From Mesostigma viride (lineage: Eukaryota; Streptophyta; Mesostigmatophyceae; Mesostigmatales; Mesostigmataceae): DNA of 64,000 nt. The stretch spans positions 62,001 through 126,000 of the forward strand of contig RPFO01000153.1 in NCBI GenBank assembly GCA_009746045.1. Direction: 5' to 3'. The translations under genes and the position numbers were made by a program. Numbering within the stretch: position 1 is the first letter of the stretch; each line of letters starts with the position of its first letter. A model generated the notes under the pieces. The model did no database searches. It saw nothing but the letters and a program-made list of their open reading frames with translations, and was not told the DNA's origin. Below, in pieces: positions 10,561-20,449 of the stretch.

Positions 10561-11600
10561 AAGGCATTAATTAGGAACATAACTCCGTTGGGAGTAAATG
10601 TAGAGAAGGGGCATATGGCTTTTAATACATTCTAGGCTACTTCATGCAAGGATGGGAATGTAAGCTACCCCTGCTCTAGGTGCACCAGGGCACCTGCACC
10701 CTCACGGTCTATATCACGCTATGCCCGGGTAAGGGGGGAGCATGCCTGTGAGGGGGAAGATCATCATGGCTATACAAAAACTAGAGCGTGGCATCTCAGC
10801 AGAGAGCAACTCTCTGCATGGGCACAGCATAACTAAATAAAACTAGGCATCATCTGGAGTGTGGCACATCATAGGCACACATGTCCATGGTTAAATAATG
10901 CTTGTGGCTCAGCTGGTATAGTGCCTGTAGGAGGCGTACATGTACATGGCCACGGTCTATCTATTCTACACTACTACTGCTGTATTCCCCTAAGCTGGGG
11001 CGTCTGGAGTCGCGGGGGCCGCGGGGGTCGCCTGCCATGGCTTGTGGCCGACGTAGATGGCCGCCCCCTTCCAGTACACCGGCTGCCCCGCCTTGGTCTG
11101 CCGGAGCTGGAGGTAGGTCGGCCATAGCTCCCGTCGCCGTTGTTGCTGCGCCAGGGTCAAGTCGTCGTCAATGGTGAAGAGAGTCTTCTCGAGCCGCTTT
11201 CGGCGTCGGAGAAAAGAAATCTTGTCCGCCGGGTTCTTAAAGGTGAGAAGGAGCGGGGGCGCCCCTGGCTTACCCCGCGCGCGGGGAAGGCGGTGGGCGA
11301 CCAGGTCGATCTCACCATTAAGACCCATGCGACCAAGGATTTCTCTCTCAAACGCACGCGTAAGCTTCTCGGAATTCTCACCTTCCTCCATGTCGAAGTT
11401 CTTGACAATGACGTTGAGGCTGCGCTTGGCGAGCTCGGCCTCCTCGCGGAGGTCAAGCGTCTGCCGTTGAAGCTAGGCTGCCGGCGACAGCGGAGGTGGT
11501 GGAGGTGGTGTGTTGCTTACGCATGTCCGCCCAGGTGGTGATGGGAGGAGCATGGCCGGCCAGGCCAGCCGGGGCTGGCTTGGCGGCAATGTCAAAGTAG
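10561..11600 (-). mobile_element. Family C ORF1-only retroelement (HAL1-like), copy 1
   Basis: Read on the minus strand: an L1-type ORF1 (11470-10990) whose stop is followed at once by about 420 bp of untranslated sequence. That sequence ends in CAGAGAGTTGCTCTCTGCTG-type hairpin material, then CTCCCAACGGAG, then TTATGTTCCTAATTAATT. There is no endonuclease or reverse transcriptase between ORF1 and the 3' end. The same layout recurs at 53845-55300. The terminal block shares the pattern ATGTGCTACAT-N-CTCCCAACGGAG-N-ATGTT with autonomous family A, which suggests mobilisation in trans. Confidence 0.7.
10990..11470 (-). pseudogene. L1-type ORF1 protein (RRM plus C-terminal domain), 5' broken
   Basis: An open frame of about 157 codons ending at 10990. 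From residue ~10 it reads as an L1 ORF1p RNA-binding unit: RSLNVIVKNFDMEEGEN (first RRM strand), a helix, then RLPRARGKPGAPPLLLTFKN and FLRRRKRLEKT. The C-terminal domain follows: FTIDDDLTLAQQQRRRELWP...YWKGAAIYVG. In the family this protein coats the element's RNA as a trimer. An in-frame TAG just upstream (about 11474) separates it from any N-terminal coiled coil, so this copy is probably inactive. The first ATG in frame is at 11391. The match to the ORF1 of the LINE at 34191-39511 is in domain order rather than close sequence. Confidence 0.72.
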
Positions 11601-11990
11601 CCTAGAATGTATTAAAAGCCATATGCCCCTTCTCAGGGCTATGTGCTACATCTACCCCCAACGGAGTGATGTTGATAATTAATTAATTAATAGCCAAGAG
11701 AAGGGGCATATGGCCTATAATACATTCTAAGCTACTTTCTGCAACCTGGTGGGAATGTAAAGGACACTTGCTCGGGGTGCACCAGGGCACCTGCATCCCC
11801 ATGATCTATCAAGCTACTATGCCCAGCTAAGGGGGAGCCTGTCATGGGGGGGAAGATCAGCATAGCTTTACAAGAGCTAGAGCGTGGCATCTCAGCAGAG
11901 AGCAGCTCTCTGCATGGGCACAGCATAACTAGATCAAGCTAGGCATCATCTGGAGGCATGTTATAATTTAATTTAATAGTTGTCTCACTC
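11601..11990. mobile_element. Back-to-back family C 3' ends (inverted arrangement)
   Basis: 11601-11690 is a family C 3' terminus in plus orientation (CCTAGAATGTATTAAAAGCC ... CCCCAACGGAG ... AATTAATTAATTAATA). It is followed directly by 11691-11950 in minus orientation, carrying the same GGGGCATATGG, CACCAGGGCACCTGCA and CAGAGAGCAGCTCTCTGC landmarks. A family A-type end (GGAGGCATGTTATAATTTAATTT) lies at 11953-11976. The two C pieces form an imperfect inverted repeat of about 35 bp arms. Confidence 0.65.
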
Positions 11991-12001
11991 CATAACAAAA
12001 C

Positions 12002-12534
12002 GTTTTTCGTGTAGGATACGCTGCTCATGCTCGCAATGAGGACCTGTACCTCGGGATGCCATTATCACAAGCAGCGGCGCCTGCAGCTAGTGGGGCACTT
12101 AGCTCGCACCAACCAGCTAGGTAGACACATCACACGCCCCCCCCGCGGGACTGCGCCCAGCTCAGCCTGGCTGGCACCTTCTTCCGTGGGCTGGGCCCCG
12201 CAATTCTAGACGCCGCAAGGCACGCACCTTCAAAGAACAGCTAGTAGAGGACATGGGGGGCCTAGGTGTTCCTCTCCGTGATTTGGAACAAGATGATGGA
12301 CAAGGCCAAGTGGGCCCAGGTCATAGAGGACAACGAACCCCCTCCCGTGGGGAAGCGCCTGCGTTTGCAAACACGCGGGAAGCACGCGAGACAGGGCCCC
12401 TAGGGTAGAGAGCTTAGAATAATAGAGTTGGCTTGATGTTGTAGATAGATTAGACCGGTAGGATTGTGTGTCCCCATCCATCCATTCATCCGGGTTAATG
12501 CTCCGTGACTCCCCAACGGGAGCACGAGTAATTA
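12002..12534 (+). mobile_element. LINE family B, 5'-truncated copy with 10-bp target duplication
   Basis: Flanked by ATAACAAAAC at 11992-12001 and 12535-12544. It matches the last ~530 bp of the full-length LINE at 34191-39511 (in reverse there): GTAGGATACGCTGCTCATG, then CAGCTAGTGGGGCACTTAGC (QLVGHLAR), then CTCCGTGACTCCCCAACGGG and a short AATTA tail. The coding part is frameshifted. Confidence 0.85.
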
Positions 12535-12544
12535 ATAACAAAAC

Positions 12545-13095
12545 AAAAATGGAATAAAGAAGGACCTCGGTCATTGCTGGGATATGCATGGTGAGGCACA
12601 GGCGATGTTGGAGTATGGGTCAGGAGTTCGGTCGATGCTAGAGCGCTCATGGTACCCGGCCAGGATCTCCTATATGGTCAGGGTCAAAAGCCTCGTGTCC
12701 AGCTCACTCCAATGAATATATGTGCAGCTAGGCTGTCGATCTCATTGCCACATGCGCAGTTTCTAGCCAGCCTCATCCGATTGATTTGGTGTGTGCATGC
12801 GCATTAATTGGCACTGACAACGTCTAGCTGGCCCTCTTACCAGCGCTGCATTGACATCAACCTTGTCACTAGCTAGGCATGTACAATGCCCATGCATACA
12901 GAGAACATGCCAAATGTTATAATAAAATGTAGGCCCTTGCACTCTGCGAGGCTGACCCCTTGAGGTTTATGGGGCTACATGGCCCATGAACCCTAGGTAT
13001 GCCGTATGCCCCTAAAAGCCCTCAGGCTCCGGGAGAGGCCAATTTATATTCTCCCAAACCGGCGCCTCTGAATGAGTTCCAAGCCTATCTGTGGC
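12545..13095. other. No gene recognised
   Basis: No plausible coding frame, RNA gene or tandem repeat was seen in this stretch. Confidence 0.5.
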
Positions 13096-13410
13096 CACTG
13101 GATTAATAATTAATTAATTAATTAAGAACATACCTCCGTGGGGAGGATATGTAACACATATCCCTGAGGAGGGGCATATGGTTTTTGAAACATTCTAGGC
13201 GACAACCTGCAGGTGGTCCAGGTGTAAACTGCCACCTACTCGAGTGCACAACTGAGGTGCACCTGCACCACCATGTATTCCAGCAGCTGTGCAAAGTTGC
13301 GGACATGGTGTGGAGGATGATCATGGCTAAGCAATGGCTAGGGCATGATGGCGTCTCAGCAGAGAGTGGCTCTCTGCATGGGCAAAGCACGATGACTCAT
13401 AACAGATGCA
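13096..13410 (-). mobile_element. Family C 3' UTR fragment
   Basis: The AATTAATTAATTAA tail, CCTCCGTGGGGAGG hairpin, GGGGCATATGG, CACCTGCACCACCATG and CAGAGAGTGGCTCTCTGC landmarks are in the order seen in the other family C copies. No ORF1 remains. Confidence 0.7.
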
Positions 13411-13835
13411 GTAAGGCTGCCCCATGGTCCAGAGCCCACAGATATTGGCTTGGAACACATTGGACCATGGGGCAGCCCAACTGCATCCGCTATCCGCTCT
13501 GCTGTGTCGAAGCTTTATTGCAACCACAATAGTTGCTAGACTCTCCCAGTGAGGATTTTAATTGAACCTGTGGCATGCTTTTCAAGGCAATGAGAGAAGG
13601 GGGGGGGTCCCATGCCCCCATCTTGCTGTGCATCAAACAGGGATGAAAGGTACGTACTCAAAAGTTGGCACCCCATGACTCTCCCAATGGATGCACCTGA
13701 AGGAATGAATTTGAATGAATGGAGGCCGGTTACTAAGGTCACTGAGACAGAAGTGGAAAAGCCACTATCAACAATGGGGGGGGCGGTAATGTCGTCTGCC
13801 GTGACACGAATTAGAACGTGCTCACAGCGTTTTGT
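13411..13835. other. No gene recognised
   Basis: Holds the 3' flank of the cyclotransferase-like gene on its right. A run of G (13597-13606) and another (13776-13783) are the only notable features. I did not find a TGTAA signal on the minus strand here. Confidence 0.4.
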
Positions 13836-15539
13836 TTAGAACAGTGATGTCTTCAGATTGCGCAGGTGCTCAAGCCACTCCTCCCGCAGCCCGCTCTCTC
13901 TCGCACCCTCGCGGATCAGCCCCAGGTAGCGCCGGCTGGGAGGCACGTCCAGGCCCCAGGGAGACCGCCAGGGCCCATCGGACGTGCGCAGGGTGAAGGC
14001 GGTCTGTTGTGTGCCCTCGTAAGGGTGCACCGTAACCTGCAGCGGCAAGGAACCCAAACACAGTAATAAGCGATTGGTGATGCCACCACGATGATGGCGG
14101 CGGCATAGTAGAGAATCAGCGTGGCACCATGATAGAGAATAGACGAACCATGATAGAGAATAGACACAGTCCCCATTCATATTCATCATCCTGCGCTGGT
14201 TGTCTCCTTGATAGTAGAGAATCAGCGAGATGACCACCTGGCATGCCATCAATTGCCACAATCCATTGAACAAAAGGGTGGCACGCAGACAACCTGACAG
14301 ATGTTACGGACAGTTCTGGGGGCAAACGCCGTTGCACTAGCTCCTTTCTCTCGACTCGTTACTATGACGTTTGATTAACATTTGCCACCAGCTGCACACG
14401 GGCACATGGTCGGGGTTGGCTAGTGTGCTTGCATGGGACCCGCTGGGTGCATCCAGCAGCACCCCAACGACAGGTGGATCCGCAGAATTGACGTAAGTCG
14501 CATTTGCAGCAGCAGGGTGCAAGCGGTATCATCAGGGTGTGCCCTTTATGGACATTATATCTTGGGGGGGGGGGGGGGGGGGGGGGGGGGGAAGGGGAGG
14601 GAGGGGCAGAAACGGTGGATGAGAAGGGGACTTGGAGAGGGGGGTGGTGGTGAAGGCTGTTCTTGATACCATATACCCTCCCCAATGCGAAAGGTTATTG
14701 CCACCACAAGAGGGGTCTCAACAATCAGGTTTGCATGCCTCCTAGCACTGGCAACGTCTTGCCAAGGAACATGTAGCGGCATGAAGGGTTATTGTCCCAT
14801 CAGCCAGGCCTACGTACCTCTTCCAACAGATACATGGGGTGGGTCACTGTCCTAGCAGCCAGGCGTACGTACCTCTTCCAACAGATACATGGGGTGGGTC
14901 ACTGTCCCAGCAGCCAGGCCTACGTACCTCTTCCAACAGATACATGAGAGGGACCGCCTCGGAGCGGCACAAGGAGAGGAATTGGCTGCGCGTCAAGCGG
15001 TACAGCACGCCGTGCACCTCGTCCCCCGCGGCGCTGGGCTCAACCGACGCAAACGACGGCTCCAGTGCGGACAGGGACAGCATGTTGAACGCCAGCCTGT
15101 ACTGCTTTAGTACGGCAGGCTCCTGTGCCAGGGGGGTTATGCCCCGTCGACCTCGCAATACTCGCTGGTTTAAATTCGCACCAAACGCGAAGTACGGGAT
15201 CTCCGGTGATGACAAGAGCCGCGTAGAAGATGGGGATTTTAATGACGCCGACACCGCGTTGAGGTACGTGGCGTTCAACACGGAGTCGAAAACGACCTTA
15301 GCAGGGTTAGGCTCGAAAGCTGGTTCATTTTTATGCTTGGAATCGTTTGTAGCAGCAACTACGAGGGTTGGTTGAAATTTAACAGGCTTCCATGTTCGCC
15401 TGCGCCGGCCGAGCTCGGCAAGAAATTCGCCACCGCGCTCCCCGCCACGTAAAGTAGCATAGGTAAACGCGATGTGGCTCCCTGAAGACAACGCAGTCCC
15501 GCTGCAAATCTCGGTGCTCAGTCTTGCTGATAAATCCAT
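13836..15539 (-). CDS. Gamma-glutamylcyclotransferase-like (GGCT/AIG2 fold) protein
   Basis: Two exons on the minus strand, 15539-14928 and 14036-13836, join in phase 0 at GAG|GTACGT...GCAG|GTT and give 270 residues. The first ~110 residues are poorly conserved and could be a targeting extension. The cyclotransferase-like fold follows: IPYFAFGANLN (residues 115-124; the family usually has YGSN in this substrate-binding loop), then AVLKQYRLAFN, HGVLYRLT (176-183) and SEAVPLMY (193-200), whose Glu194 sits where the catalytic acid is found. Exon 2 supplies the V-x-V strand, PSRRYLGLIREGARESGL and the C-terminal helix. Family members release 5-oxoproline from gamma-glutamyl compounds; the true substrate here is unknown. 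Alternative downstream donors at 14873 and 14818 come from a triplicated exon end and would shift the frame. Confidence 0.82.
14566..14595. repeat. Poly-G tract
   Basis: An uninterrupted run of about 28 G followed by a GGA-rich stretch, inside the intron of the cyclotransferase-like gene (poly-C in its transcript). Confidence 0.9.
14811..14946 (-). repeat. 55-bp tandem repeat that triplicates an exon end and its splice donor
   Basis: On the minus strand the unit is the last 18 coding bases (ATGTATCTGTTGGAAGAG), the donor GTACGTA and 30 bp of intron. It occurs three times with donors after 14928, 14873 and 14818, exactly 55 bp apart. Copies differ at one or two bases. Confidence 0.93.
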
Positions 15540-16323
15540 AGGATATGAGTCTAACGAACAGGCAAGCTGTTGTGGGTCGGCGGCATAACCGCTGCGGGAA
15601 TAAATTCAGCCGCGCTCTGACCTCATGAGATTTTTGCCATTTGATCCTCTTAACACCGGTGGGATGACCCCAAGGTAGTTACCTCAGATTCCGGCATTAT
15701 TGAGAAGAGGATTTCCTAAATAATGGTATACCGGTGCAAGATCTATTTTTCGTTTTCCCTACTGCCAATAATTGCGTTTTAGCGCTACGTGCCTAGCTAG
15801 GTTGAACCCGGCAGACAGGGTTGCGGGCATGGCTGCAGTAGCAGGACGCCTGGCGTTTCCATAGCTTGCCATGTGGGTAAGGCAACAAAGACCACGTGGA
15901 CTCTCTGAAACGGTCAACAGGTATGAGGTAATAGGAGTAAGAATATTGGCTGGTAGTAAAAGTAATTACGTAAAAAGGTTACGGGTGATATATTCTTGAT
16001 TCTTGAACTGGCAATCTCAAATCTGCATGTCGAGTACTTAACCGGCGTGGGAATCCTCAATTATACAGCAACGCAGGCAGGGTGGCACCGAAACAACCAA
16101 GGGGCGGCCTAGCTAAGCCCTGAGTCAGTTCTAGTCGTACAGGACCGTACCGTAGAGCACCTGCGATCTTCCCCGCCTGCGCCGCGCCCCGTATGGGCCC
16201 CGCCGCCTTGCGCCCATTGTGCACCTTTCCGCATAAAACAGCCATGACCGCCATTTCTCTTTCCTCTTTCTCCATGAAAAATTAGCATCGCCCTTCAGCC
16301 ATCGCCACGGCTTAGAAAGAAAC
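15540..16323. other. Intergenic between divergent genes, with a tRNA-like element
   Basis: The cyclotransferase-like gene (minus) and RPS10 (plus) are divergent, so this 784-bp region should hold both promoters. On the minus strand 16045-15998 has an A-box-like CCGGTTAAGTACTCGAC and a weak B-box-like AGTTCAAGAATC, with TTTTT further on (15976-15972). No cloverleaf forms, so I read it as a tRNA-derived relic. Confidence 0.4.
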
Positions 16324-18186
16324 ATGGTACATATGACACAGAATATATCAGCTTCATTATTTATCAGGAGTTCTGTTAGGTTGCAGATGAATTTTTTCCG
16401 CCGCTTTGGCTTGATGGGGCTCGTGCTGACTGAATCGTGTGCCTGCCCTTGTTACTCGCGCATTGTGAATACAGTTGGTTCCCAAGAAGAACCGCATTGC
16501 GGTTTACAAGTACCTTTTCCAGGGTAGGTGACGCTTGGTTTTTGTTACTGGAAAGCCGTTTTGTTTTGTAGCTGTGCCTGCCGTCCAATAACGCCCGGCT
16601 CTCCTGGCAATTACAGGCCTCGCTACGTCTAGTCATCTCTTCATCTTTCTGCGCGTGCGTCCCTGTCTAGATGTGCATATGCTAATTGCTGCTCTCATAG
16701 TCCCTGTTTTTCTCCCCACGTACAAACCGTTGAATGTATTTCGGTGTAGCGGCGTGCCGTGACGTCCTCATACTGACCATATGGGCCGCTGGATCGCTTT
16801 CATCCTGGCTTACAAATCCGCGCTTTTGCAGAGGGCGTCCTGTACGCGAAGAAGGACTTCAATGCCCCGAAGCACCCGGACATCGATGTTCCCAACCTCC
16901 AAGTTATCAAGCTCATGCAGAGCTTCCGCTCCAAGGAGTACGTGACGGAGCGTTTCGCTTGGCGCCATTATTACTGGTACCTCACCAACGAGGGCATTGA
17001 GTTCCTGAGGGAGTACCTCAACCTGCCTTCGGAGATTGTGCCAGCGACTCTGAAGAAGTCCACCCGCCCGCCGACTCGCCCCATGGGTGGCCGCCCTGAG
17101 GGTGACCGCCCTCCCCGCCAGTTCGGCGATCGCCCACGCATGGGTGGTGACCGCGAGGGCTACCGCGGTGGTGCCCCAGGTGGTGGCTACGGTGGCGACA
17201 AGGGAGGCGCCCCAGGTGGCTACCGCCCTGAGTTCCGCGAGGTAAGCCGCTGTCTTGTAAAGGTCTATCTGGGTGACTGGGGTAATGTAGTCTTGCCGCC
17301 TTGTGTGTATGCCCTTGTTCTATTGCTACGTTTTTCGCTGTGGTCTGTCCTCTGGAGCAAACCTGTGCTATTTGGGGGTCAGTTTATGGGGTTTGGTTTG
17401 TTACGCTAGTCCAAAGTGTCCAGATTTGAGGATGCTGTGCAGTTTGTTGTACACCCCTGCTTCCTGCACAGGCGCCGCCTGATCACTGGTGCCTGAGCTC
17501 GCTTTTCTGCTGTTGTTACTCGAAAATTGTACAGGCCCTGGCCGCTCCGCTGTCCCCCCCTTTTAATTGGTGTTAGGCATTGATACTGGTTTGGCTTTTT
17601 CCTTCTACCATGGACCCAATGGATCGTGGCTCTACCGACTGCACACTTGCCATGCCGCTAGTGTGTCTGCATTGGAAGTTCTAGGTCTGCACATGGATCC
17701 CCCTGCATGGCCCCCAGGGAGTGGGTGAGAGGCTTTACTGTGGCGGGTGCATAGAGCACTGGATGGAAACGGTGCTTACCCCAGCACCAAAAACAGGTGA
17801 TCCTCCCCTTGTGAGGATGGGATGGCAGTTAAGTTTTGTACTATAGCTGACCATTGTCGTCGTTTTAGTTGCCCTTCTTTGTAGGGGGACTCCGTGCGTG
17901 AGCCACCGTAGATGGGCACGTGCTTTATGTGGCATGGACCGATCAGCGTTGCATGTCGTTGCGTATTCCCGCGTCTGGTGTGCTGCAACAAGGGGTCGCC
18001 CCCATCAAGGCTAGTGTGCTAATGAGGTATGCATGTTTCGTTTCTTTGATGCCATGTGGATGCGTACAGGGCGGCGAGGGTGGCCAGGGCGGCTTTGGCC
18101 GCGGCGGTGGCGGCTTCGGCGGCCAGCGCCCAGCAGGCAGCGGCGGTGGGTTTGGCCGTGGTGGCGGTGGCTTCGGCCGCGTGTAG
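16324..18186 (+). CDS. RPS10: 40S ribosomal protein S10 (eS10)
   Basis: Component of the small ribosomal subunit head in the cytosol. Four exons (16324-16326, 16475-16523, 16832-17241, 18070-18186) join in consistent phase to 192 residues. Exon 1 is only the ATG, followed directly by a GTACAT donor. Exon 2 gives [16 protein letters not shown]. Exon 3 carries the rest of the plectin/S10 winged-helix domain ([65 protein letters not shown]). Exon 4 is the Gly/Arg/Phe-rich tail ending GFGRV. The GVLYAKKDF and [12 protein letters not shown] wording and [10 protein letters not shown] fit green-lineage S10. The single-codon first exon is inferred from the L-V-P-K-K start following an AG; another upstream ATG exon is possible. 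Confidence 0.93.
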
Positions 18187-18260
18187 ATAGGCGGTGTTTG
18201 CGTGCTGAGGCAAGGTGTTACCTAGGCAAAAAGCAAATAATGTTATTACGTCTGACGATA

Positions 18261-18265
18261 TGTAA
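18261..18265 (+). promoter_or_regulatory. TGTAA polyadenylation signal for RPS10
   Basis: TGTAA, the usual chlorophyte poly(A) signal, lies 75 nt after the stop codon. Confidence 0.5.
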
Positions 18266-19611
18266 GAAATCATTGTGCAAGACACACTTAGAAGCGTGCT
18301 TGCATGGCTGTGGCGGCCATCGAAGGGCGATTGTGCGTAATGGAGGTGGGTGAATTGGCACACAGCGGTACCCGGCCGCTGGCATAATCACATTTTGATG
18401 TGGCAGCATCGAGACCTAATAATAATGAACACAGATTCATTTGCAGAAAGTTGACTCACACAAGACATTTTATTTTCATCATGCCATGTACTATTAAGTG
18501 AATTATTATATGTACATACAAGTTTTGCGGGCTTCGCCCGCGACATTGGAGCTCGTTCTTTTTGTGGCCGGTCCCCGGCCAGGGAGCCCCGGCTAGGGAT
18601 TGCGTGACACCACGTACCGCCGCCGAGGGCCAGGTGGCGCTAGCCTCGCCAAGGAGCGCGCGCTAGCTTTAGGGTTTCGACCACAAGATTCATGGAGGGT
18701 GGCAAAAGGGTGAAGAATAAAAACCCGAAAAAATGCAGGATCTAGGAAGACCCGAACCCGGAACCTCACGATTAGGCTTGTGATGAAGTGTGCCTTGGCC
18801 TGAAGTCTACGCTACCAATTCTTGTTGAAGTTGCACAATATGTATCTTTCTACAAAGGGACAACTTGCGCAACCGCGCAGTGGACGGAGCTCGCAAACTA
18901 CGTCTTGCGGAGTTCAACTAGCTCCAGATTGACTGCTACCCCTGCACGGGAGCGCGATGCGCGCGGGGATGAGTGACCTCGCCAACCCTGCAGACAGCAG
19001 GGGAAAATCGCTTACAGGCGGTGGAGCACAGCAAAATCCACGTGTGAGCTTCCTGCGCGTTTGTAACGCGGGATTTCCCCAACAGAAAGTTTGGTCCAAC
19101 AGCCCAAAAGTTTGCGACCGTTATATCTGGAGCTCGCGAACACAGGACATCGCAGAGTTTGGCTCCTGCTGCAATCTGGGCATACGGACCTCTGCCAAAT
19201 GGCTCATCTGGATGTAACGCACAAAAACCCTGATAATACGGACGCCGTGGTTTGACCTTTTCGTGATTGGTCGCAACGAAATTTCGCGCAGCTGATTCGT
19301 CAAGCGGACTGTAAGTCGCGCCGCTGAGTGGCTGGAGCCGAAAGCCGTTCGAAAGAGTGTTAGCTAAAATTGTGCAAAGGCTGCGTTTTACAAATTTTAG
19401 TATATATGTTGATATCGGACATTTGCGGGTATTTCCTCGTAAATGGTGGGAGATTGATCGCAGCAATGGTGCTTACCCCTAGACACTCCCGGCCAGTGGC
19501 TCGAAACACACGCCCTGATCAAGCAAGCTGTTTCCGGCCCCACCGTCTAGGTCATCTAGTCGCTCTATAAGGCATCCATAATTTCAATGCACATGGCTAC
19601 ACATTTCCATC
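18266..19611. other. Intergenic with tRNA-like box
   Basis: No coding gene recognised. On the minus strand 18768-18747 reads GAGGTTCCGGGTTCGGGTCTT, close to a Pol III B box. A possible A box (GGTAGCGTAGAC) lies upstream and a TTTTTT run (18733-18728) follows. The arms do not pair as a tRNA, so it is at most a tRNA-derived SINE remnant. Confidence 0.35.
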
Positions 19612-20289
19612 ACCATTCATATTCATCATCCTGAACAACACGCGGACAAGATAACGGGAGGCTGGAGCTACCATGGTCCAGCTTCTTCCGATTTCTGGCC
19701 TGCGCTGGTTGTCTCCTTGATATCAGATTAGTTAACCAATTAAATGAATGAATGAATGAATTAATTAAACTCGTGCTCCCGTTTGGGAGTCACGGAGCAC
19801 CGAAGTGCATGTCTCACGGTTGCAGTGTTGGACGCCAGCTGCCAAACAGACCGGGCGGGCCAGCCATATGATTCATTCTAACATTGTGTCAATCACGTAG
19901 CATACACATTTCCACCTCCATTCATTTCCATCATCCTGCAAACGATCGCGACTCGAACGTCACATTGTCGTCAGATCAGAAAGCAACAAACGTGAAAACG
20001 CTAGCGGCTCAAATCTGAGACTTTCCGCCGAACACAGTCCAAATAAGAAAGCTCAGAAGCTACCAGCAAGGGATCGAACATAGGACCTTTGGCATGATTT
20101 CGCGGCTGTGTGAGTCTCCTGGTCGGAAGGCATCTCACTTAACGTTTCGAAACAGCCCAACTGCGAAAAACCTCTGTACCGGAGAGGGGCGAACGTCACA
20201 TGCACGCGAAGAAGATAACAGCAGACGATCACTGAGCTAGCTACCATGGTCCAGATTCTCCAGACTTCTGATCTGCGGTGGTTGTCAAT
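19612..20289 (-). repeat. Two diverged copies of a dispersed repeat, plus a family B end
   Basis: 19612-19722 and 19901-20289 share CATTCAT(A/T)TTC(A/C)ATCATCCTG at one end and CTACCATGGTCCAG...TCTG(C/G)C(C/T)TGCG(C/G)TGGTTGTC at the other. The second has about 270 bp more inside, including on the minus strand a B-box-like TGTTCGATCCC (20083-20070). The outer words also occur at 14178-14213. Between the copies, 19755-19800 is a bare LINE family B 3' end (ACTCGTGCTCCCG, GGGAGTCACGGAGC). Confidence 0.55.
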
Positions 20290-20449
20290 CTCATCGATCG
20301 ATACATCCAAAAATTGACGAGGTGTGTTTTTTAAAAAACATGTGCAACGTCACGATTTCCTTTGTGGCTTATTATTGGTAGTTTCGAGTGCCCTGCTTTT
20401 AGCACTAAGCTCCTTAGTTACGTGTGGCCGGCTGTGAATGTACACCCCG

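Noticed and set aside
18747-18768. tRNA gene
   Set aside because: B-box-like word present but no acceptor, D or anticodon stem pairs; kept only as a SINE candidate.
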